Shown here piece by piece: positions 11,548-24,100 of a DNA stretch of 64,000 nt. Made by a program: the position numbers and the translations under genes. Position 1 is the first letter of the stretch, and every line of letters begins with the position of its first letter. Source of the stretch: Brachionus plicatilis (taxonomy: Eukaryota; Rotifera; Eurotatoria; Ploima; Brachionidae). The stretch is taken from the NCBI GenBank assembly GCA_010279815.1, contig QEOQ01000670.1:2716-66715 (forward strand), written 5' to 3'. The notes under the pieces were generated by a model, which had not been told where the DNA came from, did no database searches, and was given only the letters and a program-made list of their open reading frames with translations.

Positions 11548-14500
11548 TTTTTCGATTTTATTGTTTAATATCAAAATAAAAAAAAATATTAAATCATTAG
11601 ATATATATCTAAAATATCAATAAAGGAAAAAATTAATTAAAACTTATACAACTTAGTAGAATAAGGAAACAATCATTCTGGATATAATTATCTTTTATTA
11701 TTAGTTGAAAAGTTAATAAAAAAAATTTAATGAATTGTTCAATTGAATGGTCGACTGGATTAATCGGGCTGAAAAGTTCTAAATTGGGGCCTTTGTTGGA
11801 CTTATTGACAATAAATTGTTACCAAACTTTTAATAAGGTATTAGAGCATAATTCTTTTCCTGGAATTGATTTTCTATTCATAGCTCCAAGCTATTGTTCA
11901 AGTGCTTAGAAACTTTACTGGCTATTCATTCAATTGAATAATTACTAGCAATTGACTCAATATCGATTGGAATTATTAAATGACAAACTCAATTCGGATA
12001 TTAATTTTGAGCTAGAAAATTAGACCTCATTTGGAGGCGCCACAGTCCGAGATAATTTATGAAAATTTATAAAAAATTTTTTTACAGTAAATAAATAATT
12101 TTTAGCTGTGATTTTATTTTTATTTAATTGTAACCTTATCAGTCTAGGAAATCTAAAGAAAAATGCCAATATCATGTTACACATAGATTGCTAATCGATT
12201 GAATTATCAGGTGGAAAGGTGGTTTATGAAACATTGGTCTCTGAAGAAATGAGTTAACCAAAAATCAATTGATTGTGCATGTGATAAAATATCAATTTAA
12301 GTTGCATTTAAAATAAATATTAAATTGCAATTAAATTTTGCTCAATAACGATTAATTACGTTTGGGACATGAAAACGAGTGTTCGATCGATAGCACTTTA
12401 GAATTCGATTTCTTATCGATACAAATTAATCTCTTATCAAAACTTAAATCAATTAATTCCACAGCCTTGTAAAGTATGACCAGAAGATGTTTATATTTTC
12501 TTGAGGGCTTAATATTTTCGACTGAGTGAACACAATTCAATTTGACAATCAATAAATTTTATCTTTTAAAATGTTTTAAATCAAAAAAATTATCATTTAT
12601 TTAAATTTGTTTATTTTTATATTGTTACAAAAATACTAATACACCCATTTTTTTAAAAAATTAAAAAATGATGTTTAATATCCATTAATTTTATTTTTAA
12701 TTTTTTAAAAAAATTAAAAGAAACAATCAGATAAAAATAACAAAAAAAATTTTTTATCTTCAAAGGAGTCGAATTTTTCTAAAAAATAAATAATCATTAA
12801 ACTATAAAACAAAATGCGGCTAAATTTTCAAAGTAAATTCAAATATAAAAGTAATTTTTTAATCTTAAAGAAAATTTTTTTATTATCAACTTGAAAAAAA
12901 TAAAATTTTATCTCCTTCAGACCATGTTATTCTAAAATTATATAATGAACCTTTAAATCAATATCGACAGATCTATTTTTACTCTTTTACAAGTGTCAAT
13001 AAGTCTCTTTTTATTTTTTGCTATTTGGCTAAAAGAAAGGACCAAATTATTTTCGAATTTGCTACGGCTCGTTTCTAATTATTATATAATATATAATTAA
13101 ATTTAGTTTAATAATTATTTCAATCTTTTTGAATCACAGATGGATTTAAATGGAATATTATCTTTGTTAAATTTTGACATTTCATGTTAATTTGACTAAA
13201 AAAAAATGATTGTCCGAAGTGATTTCGCAAATGATAAATAAATTACCATTATGTCTCCTTTTATTATTTTACCATTAGGGCTATGAAAAAATATAAAATA
13301 AAGTTAGATAATGCTTGCAGATTAAATCAATCTTTAAAAGTGATATTACTAATTAAATTTTTCTTACTACTTGAATTGACACCTTGTAGGCGATGTAAGT
13401 TCAGTGAGAAATATTGAAAGCTTTTAAAATAATTTAATGCTAATAAAATTATCTAAAAAAATTTATCATTAGTGTGAGGTAAAAACAAAAATGCAAAACT
13501 TCCTTTTACATTTATTGATTTTAACTCAAAACTTTTAATTTAAAAAATAAAATCATCAACAAAAATCTTTTGCAATTTTTTTAACTTTACTTGATAGATG
13601 TTATCTGTATTTTTTGTTTTAAAAATTAATATTTTACTTATTTTTTCTAATAATTTTATACTTTTTAATAATTATTTTTCCTCTAATTATCTTTAAGCTT
13701 GAAATGATTTTAAATGATCAAAATGAAATATTAAAAAAATACAAGTTGAATAAAAGTTGAAAAAAATACTACAAACTCAGTGACATCTCGAGGAGCTATG
13801 ATTCAATTTTGCCATCAACATTGTCCAAAAACTTAGAACTCAAGAACACTTGTGTGACAAAAAGTTTAATTATAGGTTAATAATGAGTAAAGAATCAATT
13901 GAACAAAATTAAACTAGACTGACATGATTAATAAATAAATATATATTTTGAGTTTGACCACCACTGAGCTAAATATTTTAATTTTCTCTAGCAGATTGAT
14001 ATCCTCTTTTGATAGACTGATGTTTAATTTTTGTTAACATAAACAATTATGGGTTATTTCTCGTGGAGTAAATTCCATATAAATTAGATTCTGAACATAG
14101 GAAGTCAATCGATTGATTAAATGCAAATTAGAGCTTAGTAAAAGCGTAAAATTTAAAATTTTCTTGGCTGTAATTATTGAACACCTTTGAAACAGCACCT
14201 GTTAATTTAGTCCGAGCATTCACTCTGTCCATTCTTATCTCCGAAAATGCTTCATTGATTTTCATTTTTCATTTTTAACTTGATTAATTTTCTTTTCGAA
14301 AAAATTTAATCGAAAAATTCTTATCTTAATGTCAGCTCAGTTAGATCCGTTAAAAATAGTCAATAATTAATCACTATAAAATAAAACCCCGATGTCAGAT
14401 ACTAAATTTATAGTGCATTTATGTCACTGATTATTTAAAAAATAAAATTCTCAAAAAATAAAATCTTCTGATAATTCTGCTTTTTATAATTCGTCTGAAA

Positions 14501-15359
14501 GAAAATATTTTTCTAAAAAAATTCTTGAAAAATTAGATTAGCTATTCGAGCTTATCTCGATAACAAAATACCTTGAGTCTAAACAAGTAAATTAATATAA
14601 ATTATAAATAAATAAATTTAATTTAGACCAAGATAAATCATGTCTACATCATGTGGCATAAATAAACTCGCCAATATATTATTTTAATACACTAAATATA
14701 TCATTATACATCCCAAAGTTTGTCTCAATTTTCGATAGAATATTTTTCTAGCCTCAGCTTGTTTATTTTAAATGTATTTAGCTATTTATCAATTCTTAGA
14801 AATTCCTTCACCAATTATAAACAATCGTATCCGGCTTCAATTTCTCCAAGGCTCGTTCTATTTAATTTTTGCATATCAGGAAATTCTTAAGTAAAAAATT
14901 TTCATAATGTAGTCACTTTTTAGTCTGACATTTTCGGCTTAACTTAAAAATTTACGCTAAGAGTCAATTTGGAAAATGACATTATTTTATCCAAAAAATA
15001 AAACTTTATTTAATTATTTCGATATAATCATGAGAATTTTTCACTTTTCTGTTACATAACCAAAAATTTTAAACAATTTTACTCTCAAATTACAAAAAAA
15101 AAATTAGTTTATTAAAATTTAATAGATTTTTTTTTATTCTTTTGAGTAGAAATTAGGAATTAAATTCTACTCCAAAGACAAAAAGATATCAATACATTAA
15201 GATTCGACTAAAATCCAGAGAGCTTTAACTTGATAAATAAAGTGATTTATTGATCTAAATTAATGTTTTAGATAAATAAATCGTCAAATTTTAAACTGAC
15301 TTATTTTTCTTTTTTTTTATTTGCAAAATAAATTGTCGACAAAAAAAAGTTCGTCTGCA

Positions 15360-16310
15360 TTTTTAGATTCAAATAAACAGAAAAATTAAATAATTAAAAA
15401 GAAAATTGAATTTTTATTTAGATTTAAAGATTAAATTTTTTATTTCGAAAGTTTGAGTTGAGAATACTAAAATTTTTACCTCTAATCAAATTTTATTGAA
15501 CAACTTTTTACTTTTACATTGAATCTTTTTGTCTCTTTTTCATTATTTAAGCCGTAAAAAAACGAATTTGATTTATTCAGGACAACCTAAGGGTTTATTA
15601 CAAGCTTATAAATAAATAAACAAAAAAATACAAAAATCCAATGTAAAATTTTTAATCTTTAATATTTTTTATCCCAATTTTATTTTAATTTAAAAGTTTA
15701 TATAACATTTTATTTTTAAAATCGACTTTTTTTTTTAATTCAGTTATTTCTTAAAAAATGCATCTGATCTAAAATGGACAGCCTAAGGGTAACCCTAAAC
15801 TATTAATAAGTAAATAAAAAAACCATAAAACTTAAAGATTAAATTTTTAATCTCTAAAATTTTGTCTTCCAATTTAATTTAAATTTAATATTTTATTTCT
15901 TACATCGATTTTTTTTTTCTTCCTTTCTTTATTCAAGTTTTTTCTTTAAAAAGCGCAATCGATCTTTTCTGGACAGTTTAATGGTAAATTTTTGATTTTT
16001 TTAAAAAATAAAAAAAAAATTAAAAATTAAAAGATTAAATTTTTAATCTAAAATAAATTGTCTCCCCTTCCAATTTTCTTCAATAAAAATTTAATAACTT
16101 ATTAAAAAGTGTATTATACGAACTTTCTATATTTTTTTCTTTTGCTGCTTAAATTTAAATTTAATTTTTTTCAAAAAGAACACATTTATCTATTCTGGAA
16201 CTTAAAACTATTTAATTAATAAATAAAAAATTTAAAGATTAAATTCTTAATCTCGAAAGTTTGTGAGCGCTAAAATTTGTCCTCTAATCCAATCTTTTTA
16301 AAATAAGAGA
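15360..16310. repeat. Degenerate tandem repeat, period about 195 bp
   Basis: Four to five diverged units. The segment GACARCCTAAGGGT recurs at 15581, 15777 and (as GACAGTTTAATGGT) 15972, spacings of 196 and 195 bp. A second landmark, AAAGATTAAATTTTTAATCT, recurs near 15833, 16028 and 16236. Confidence 0.6.
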
Positions 16311-17259
16311 GAACTATTGACTGTATTTTAGTTCAATATGAGAAATTTAACACCAAGACTAAGCTGGAATTTAAATTGAATTTAATAAAGATAAAACATT
16401 TTGAAAAACTATATTGTTTTATATTTATACCTCGCTATTTATTTATTAAATTTGGTCTCTTTGATTTTTCGCTCTTAAATTTAATTTTTTTAATCTAAAC
16501 CGTTTGTTTGAAAACAAAAGCTAGAGATAACAATTGTGAGCTTTAAGTTTTAATTGAAATCAATACGGAAGCACTTAAGTTTATTGAAAATTGCCTACCT
16601 AAAGTAATCACCATTTAGACAGAGTATAAATATTTGACTTTTGTTTTTAAACACTATTTTCCATCTCTAGGTATAGGATCAAACATAATTCTATGCTGTA
16701 ATAGCATCTCGGAAACAATTTTATTTAGCTCAAGTAAACAAGCTAGAAAAATATGTTTCCGCAAATTTCGATAAAATTTTTTTAACTTTTGAAGGCAATC
16801 GACCTATTTTTTAAATTTTTTTTTCAAAAGCCGACTGACTCGTTTTATTAATTAACTGTGATGATGATCGATTAAGGCCTCATATGCAAATTTCAGTCGA
16901 AATTAAAATGGTAAAAACGGTTGTTTCAAAACCGATTTATCATCACTCTAAAAACTCCTCGTTCTGCTCTTGATTCTGTTTTTTATCAAGATCTGTTCAT
17001 CTTAAAAAAACAAAACAGTACCATGTATCTAAAGCTCACCAAAATTGGATTAAAACAGGAAATTAAAAGCTTTGAACTGTTTAATTATCAATGCCTGTTT
17101 ATCTTGATTCCATCACTTCTGGAACTGATTTTTGCACTTGAAAATAAAATATCATATATCAAATATTTAGTTTTTGTAAAAATAAAAATCTAAAAAAACT
17201 AAATTTTTTTTATTATAAATTTCTCTTTTTAATCTTGAGCCTTGGCTTAATTTTTTAAT

Positions 17260-17310
17260 GTCAGTCCGATAGTCTCGCATTACAACCGAGACACCACAGC
17301 TATGCCTGAC
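17260..17310 (-). other. tRNA-like sequence lacking a T arm
   Basis: Read on the minus strand, GTCAGGC pairs with the terminal GACTGAC. An A-box-like TAGCTGTGG follows, then an anticodon-like hairpin TCTCGG-TTGTAAT-GCGAGA whose loop would show GTA (Tyr-like) with U33. After the variable region the sequence runs directly into the acceptor strand, so the T arm and B box (GGTTCGA) are missing. More likely a tRNA-derived pseudogene or SINE head than a functional tRNA. Confidence 0.35.
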
Positions 17311-17899
17311 TAGCACTTGAAAACAATTGAGTCAATTAACACTGGACAACACGTTCAAAGAATTCTTATGAGAAAAAAAATATCGAATAAATTTATTCGT
17401 GATAGTTTTATTAAATTTAGGAAAAAAAAATTATTAATTATACGGAACCATCTTCCGACACACACAAAATTTTTCATTCACTCACGCACTGCTTACCTTT
17501 GGCTGCACTAGTCCCTCTAAAACAGTAAGTTTTCTATTTGCTTTCAAAGATCGATTTTCGAACATCGATAAAAATGTCAATTGGTTTTTGAAACGGTAAG
17601 CCATAAAAATTTCTAAACTTTTGATAAAAAAAATTAGAACAAATTTTTTATTAAATATTTTAGAATAGACTTTCAACAAGTCGTAAAATAAATTAGCTTT
17701 AAATTAACCTAAATCAACTGCTTGATTTAAGGACACTAAATTTACAATTTATCATCAAAAAATAAAACTTTTAACTCATATGAAATTAAAAGAACTTTTT
17801 TTTCCTTACAAAATTGAAATCTTTAATAATATAATTTCTTAAAAAAAAATATAAATTTTTTAATTACTATCAAAAAATTAAATTAAATTTATATTAGAG

Positions 17900-18260
17900 C
17901 AAATTGAATTTTTTTAAAATATTAAATTAAAAAATACAACTTTTATTTCAATTAAATTTTAAATTTTATGAATTGAAATGATCAATACTAAATAAAATCG
18001 CAGATAGCTTTGGATCAATGTTAAAAAAAATTAAATCATTCAAATCAAAAATGACTTTTTTTTAATAAATTATTAAATTAATTAAGAAAAAAAAAACTTT
18101 TATTTCAATTAAAAATTTAAATTGCAAATAACATGAATTGAAATGCGAAAAAAATTGAATTGCTCTCTGTGAAATTAAATTTCAAAAAGCTTTGAATAAA
18201 ATTTAAATTATGAATTTCTTATCAAAATAAATAAAATTTTCAAAATATTAAATTAATAAA
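17900..18260. repeat. A+T-rich tandem duplication, period about 150 bp
   Basis: ATTAAATTAA...AACTTTTATTTCAATTAAA...ATGAATTGAAATG occurs near 17922 and again near 18072, with a partial third copy of the first part near 18245. Confidence 0.45.
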
Positions 18261-20963
18261 AAAATTATATTTAGCTGAATCCTAAACAGTCTAGCCATAA
18301 TGATCAGTAGGACTCATTAATCAAAATTTCATATTCGGTAAAAAACCGTAAATCGTATTGAGTTCGAAAATCAATCATTTATAGATCGATACGATCAAAG
18401 ATAATACTATTTGCATGTTTGGTCTATTATTTTAAGAGTTAGCTTGATTCCAATTAGAATATCCAAGATAAAACCTAGTGCAAACACGAAATAATTTCCA
18501 GTTAAAAATCAAAGATGCTTCGATTGTTGATACAAAGGCTTAAGAGAGGTTTTTTTTTGAAATTTTTATTTGAACAATTTATCTTTTCTTTAAATCATTT
18601 CCTTTTATTAATTTGAAGCCATTTGACCGAAAAAAAAATTACCATAAGATATTTGTCTTGTTACAGCTCAGCTAATTTCCTCTAGAATATTTACTTAAAT
18701 GATGATCAAAAGCGAATACAAATCCCAAGGCATTGTCTAAAGAAAATATTATAAAATTTGTTTTTGATTGATATTTAGCAGAGGCCAATGACCACAGACT
18801 TTGAGCTTACCGGTTCCATTCGACTAACTTCATGAATTTGCATGAGCTTATTTTAAAACTTTATAAAATTCAATTAGACTAATGGCTTTGTCAAAGGCTG
18901 TAATTATCTCCGACTATTGATCGATTTTGTAGACTATTCGGGTCTGAGCATCAGTTTACTTGAAATAAAGCAGGAAATCTTAGCCTGGAATAATTTGATT
19001 TATTTTTTTGAAAGCCGAAAAAAATTGACAAATGCCATTTTAAGCCAAATCCTGATTTTAGTCTTTTTATGTCTCAACTTTGTCTAACAAGGGATAAAAA
19101 TAAATTTTTTCTTTATAAAATTTTACAATTTTTTCTAAATATCGCCATTCATTTGGACTAATTAGTGCCAATAAGGGTCATTAAAAGCATTTTAATAAAT
19201 TAATAAATATGATCATAGGCCGGATTTGGCTTACCAAAACAATGCTGATATTACTGGTCATAAAAAATATTAAAATAAAAAGAAACTAAAGTAATTCATG
19301 ATTATTTGATATTGGAAAAAAGTCGTGCTAAATTTTTTTAGCATTTAGATAGATTTGTCATTTAGCTTGGCTACGTTTGATATTTCAAATCAATTATTTA
19401 GAATACCAAATAGATAAATGTGAGTCTATAGAATTAAATTTTTTATAAATTAGACTATGAAATAAAGCACTTCATTTGATTTGATTTTGATTGAAATATT
19501 TAAATTTTAAACTAGTTTTTCAAAGGTACTTATGGCTTTTTTTTTGACTATTTTGTGCCAATATAAGTCATTAGATTTTAAAAACAGAAACCATATGAAA
19601 TTGTCCGAATATTAATATTTCTAACCTGTCTGAGAATACCCTCAAATTATTTTGCATTAAATGGATGATTAAAATTAACAAAAATACTTTTGCACCATTT
19701 AATTTAAAAAATTTTGACAAATTTAAGTTAATCATTTTATTTTTAAATTGTTGTTTATGGCCGCTATTGAAATAAATAAAAAGTGAAAAAAAATTAAATA
19801 AACTGGAAGTAATAGCCTACATATCGATACAAAAGTAAATAATTATCTAAAAATTAAAAAAAAAATTGAAATAAATTTTTATTAACTTAAAACGAATTAT
19901 TTAATTAATTTTTTTCTATAATAATTAATAAAGAAAACATCAAAAGATCTCATCAAAGTATCCACAAAAGGAATTTAAGCCCTTTTAAGTTTGAATTCAT
20001 TAAAAATATACAAACAAAACCGCCTAAGTCGATCTACCGTTTATGATTTGATTTGAACAAATATTAAGTTCATTATTTGTAACTAGAAATTCAATTCAAT
20101 TGTTATCAAAATAAGAATAAAATATTCAAGAACTATCTTTTTTGTATCTAAAATTTACAAAAATTACTAAATTAATTTCTTGTTTTATTTTCTTTTCTTT
20201 AACGATTGCAAAATTTTACCAAAATCGAGCTTTTTTGGAAGAAATAATCGCAGGAAGCAGTTTTTATTTGCATGATTTCTAATTACTGGCTAGCACCTAG
20301 GCTCCATTAGACTTATCTTATGAACTTTCTGCTCGATCAAAATTTAAATTTGTACTAACAGAAAAAAATTATTTTGTATGCGGGATACTTTTGTTTATCA
20401 TGCAAATTATGAAACAATATTAAAAATCAATACGAAACAAAAATCAATTCAAAATTAAGCCATCAACTTGGCAAGTTCTTCTAGGCTCGAAAATTAGAAT
20501 AAAAATCGCTACTAATTAGATTCATATTTGTTTATATAATAGCTTAAAAACAACTCGAATTACTAAAACAAATATTTGACTTAACTGACCACACTATCGG
20601 CATTAGACAAGTTTTTTAGAAAAAAAATTTGTTTTTCTAATTAGTTTGTATATTTATTTTTAAAAATCAAAAATTCATTCTTTTATTTTATTTTGACAAA
20701 GATTTCCTCGTATTAGTAAAACTGTCATTTTCACAAATCAAAAATTCACAAGGTATTAACAAATATAGCTCACAAGAGACCATATTTAAAAATTAAAAAT
20801 CTCCAAAGCATCCAAGTTCATTCCAGATAATTAATTTTTTATTATTTCAATACTGAACAATTTAAATTGAATTATTTTAAAGAAAGTGTATTTATTGATC
20901 TGTGCAAGGATGCTCTGATTTTGTGGCCAACTGAGAAACAAATAAAAGACAGTCTTTAAATAA

Positions 20964-20969
20964 TTTATT
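20964..20969 (-). promoter_or_regulatory. Candidate polyadenylation signal of UNC5-like paralog B
   Basis: AATAAA on the minus strand, about 140 bp after the stop codon at 21107. It is the first clear one downstream of the gene. Confidence 0.35.
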
Positions 20970-21106
20970 TTATAAAAACAAATGGATTTAAAAAATCTTT
21001 ACATTTATAATTTCTTTAACAAAAAAAAAAATGCTTGATATGTAGCACATTGTGGTATCTTTCAAAAAGACATTTGATGTACAAACCATTTAGATAAGAA
21101 TCTTTT

Positions 21107-24100
21107 CTACATTATATACTTTAGAAATATTTCACGAAACAAAAACTCTTGCGGCGATGAATTGTTCGGACTGTTAATTAATGCGTTATTTAACTGAATC
21201 AAATCACGGCATTTTAATCCGCTAATTGCCTCGAAATAAAGAAGCAACATCTCGGTTGGACTTGATCGAACAGCAAAATAGTTCAAATTCCTTTTAAAAA
21301 AAAAAAAGAAAAAAATTAACCTACTGAGAAATTCTATAACCATGAAAGGTCTTAAGATTTTTCTCTAAGACTCAGTGTGAGCTTATTAATTAAAATCTTA
21401 ATTATACCTGTTTATATTCAATTTGTTCGCTAGACCAGTCCAATTTTTGTCCAACACAAGTGAAATTTGTTTCTTTAAATTTTTATCTATTCTAAAATAA
21501 AATAAAACTAATAAAAAAATTAAAAAAAAAAAAAACTTTTATTACTTTAAATATGTTTTGATTAAATTTTTTGGATTCATTATGTCCACATTTTCCCGAG
21601 CATTCCAATTGAAGCCAACTTCCCTCAAATTATCATAGTCTGAATTGTTTATGTTGTAACTAACTGGAACCGAGCATAAGGCTTCCCTGTTTACCGCGGC
21701 AACGACTCTACAATCAAGCATTTGTTTTGAATTGTGTCTTGGATGGTGCAATTTTTCCAAAATAAATGAACAATGCAGCAAATGATTCCGTCCAGTCCAA
21801 ATATGCCTCAGCGGTATGTCCTGACAATTAACACTATATTTACAATTAAAAAACTCGGTGTTCAAATCTTCTATTCGAATGGTCATTGATTCATTAGAAT
21901 ATGATAGATTGAACGCTTCACTAGACTCCAATAGATGACCACCGATCTTTTTTTCATCTCTTAAAACTTCCTGCAATGCCACCAATAGACCATCAATGCA
22001 ATAAATTCTCAAACAAATTTCACTGCTTGTTAAACTAGTGCTGTAAAAAACCATGAGTCTATACTTCTTGGAAGCTTCTCTAGCCGGCTCACCAAGGACA
22101 CAAAATTTGCCCAATTTATCACTCATCAGAACAAAACTTGAATCAACTGAGTTCAAAAAACTGTCCACATGTTCGCTCCATTCTGGAACAGAGTCATCAG
22201 GTGAAGCCGAATAGCAAGTTTTAACATTCCATGAGTCAAAATTGTTCGCACAATGATCCATGATCAGAACAACTGGTTTTTTCAGACTTAAATTGGCAGG
22301 TCCCATTTGTATAATCTCTGATAAAAAAGTGCTCTTCTCTTCCAATCTTGGCTTGTGGCTTTCGTTTCTGCATACGCCAAGGTACATTAGAAAATTTTGA
22401 TTTTCAGGCAAGGCGCCCTCTGGTATCACCAAGCTGATTCCGCAGTCCAAAGTCAGCCGAGCGCCCTCACTGCTGACAGTCCCGATGCATGCGTCGCTGA
22501 GATCCAGACCAACTGGCAGAAAACTCTTGAGCCCTAAAGACGGCTCGGCAATGTCGTAGGCCAGCTCTTCGTCCTGTCTATTTTTAATTTGCTGCAAGTG
22601 CGCCAATCTTTCCAAAGTCTGGTCGCTTATGTTCATGTAAGTCGACTCTTTGGTATTTTTAAAAGTGTTTTTATTTTTATTCAGAACAAACTCATTAAAG
22701 GCATAGTTGGAATCATCCAATTCATTGGTCAAGTGAACATAGTCATTGCATACACTTGGACTTGATGTAATGGTAGTGCTGGTTACATTTTTCGAGGCTG
22801 TTGAGGATAAAGATGATGAGTTGTTGGTCTTTTTGTAAGAGCTGTTTGCCATTATTTGATAATGCTGGGACAGATTTCCGAGCAGGAGCTGGTTCTCAAA
22901 ATTTTGAACTCGGTTTGAGTTGGAGTAAATGATGGGTGCCACTGAATCCGAATGAATGGGCAATTTGATTGATGTGTTGTTATTGTTTCGGCAAAAATAG
23001 GAACCCGAACCGGACATGGACCCCTTGGAAAATTTGTAAATGGAACAATCGTCTTCTAGAGGATACTGCTTTTCGCATGTGTAATACAAATTTAGATCTG
23101 AATTGGTTTTGGTTGATTTTTTGCTCCTTTTTAAGATAAAGCACAAAACAATGACCAAAATGAGAAGACAAGCCAAGAGAATTGATGCTGTGAGACCAAT
23201 ACTTAATTTTAAAAATGTTTGATTGAAATAATTTAAATCATCAGGGTTAATTTTGTCAATTTGTTCGCTTTTGCAGCAATTTCTACTCATTGTCTTTTCG
23301 CCAATACAAAATTTAGTGTTTGGCATATCTAATGAAAACGTTTCCGGATAATCCACATTCGCAGACTCGTTTTCACAATATCTTCTTTTAACTTGTTTAC
23401 AATCATTGCCGCATTTGGACCAACTTGACCATGCCGACCATTTGGGCTCACATGACTTTACTTTGCATTTGCGACTTTGAATCCAAGCTTGGTTGCCGCA
23501 CAGCGACACGGAAACATTTTGAGTCAATCCATAAATGTTCGATGTTTGGCACGATCTTGCTCGTTGTTGATTGCCAAATCCACATGGACCAGAACACTCC
23601 GACCAGTCAGACCACTCGGACCATTGGTATCTCTGAGCTGGATCTTTTTAGTTGAAAAATTAAATTTTTTTATCTTTTTTATGTAAATTTTATAAGTCAA
23701 GATGGTTTTTTTAAATTTATCAACTTTTAAAAATATTTTCAATATTTTGAAAAATTTTTTTTTTCTAAGAAAATATGAAATGGTTCTATTAAAAATCAAA
23801 TTGTAGAATTTTAATTGCCAAAATTTATTTTTTAATTATTTTAATTATTTGGATAATTTTTTGAAAAGAAAAAATGAAAATATTTATTTACGAACTTAAA
23901 AAAATTTCTTTAATTCATTAAAAATGAATCCATATTTTAACTTAAATTAAAATAGCGTTTTTTTTAACTAGACCGAAAGCGAAAAAAAAAATTTAAAGTT
24001 CATTTTTAATCATTTACCAAGAATAGTTAATCTAGCTGGTTTGCTAATCCTCTTGTCCACAAGATTTGTAGCCACACAAACATAGTCGCCTGAGTCGGTC

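Larger units (their letters stand above)
11548..21106. other. 9.5-kb noncoding interval between the two UNC5-like genes
   Basis: No exon with family similarity was found on either strand; the few open frames are short and of low complexity. It includes a degenerate satellite of about 195 bp (about 15360-16310), a tRNA-like sequence (17260-17310) and a 150-bp duplicated A+T-rich block (about 17900-18260). As the 5' flank of paralog A and 3' flank of paralog B it probably contains regulatory DNA, but no specific site could be supported. Confidence 0.5.

Noticed and set aside
16921..17193. 90-codon plus-strand open frame
   Set aside because: No ATG at the proposed start, low-complexity composition, no similarity and no splice-consistent neighbours.
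23425..23799. Open frames overlapping the TSP1 exon of paralog B, including a minus frame reaching 23799
   Set aside because: The real TSP1 frame starts at the acceptor before 23643 and reads WSEWSDWSEC; the others are out-of-frame readings.
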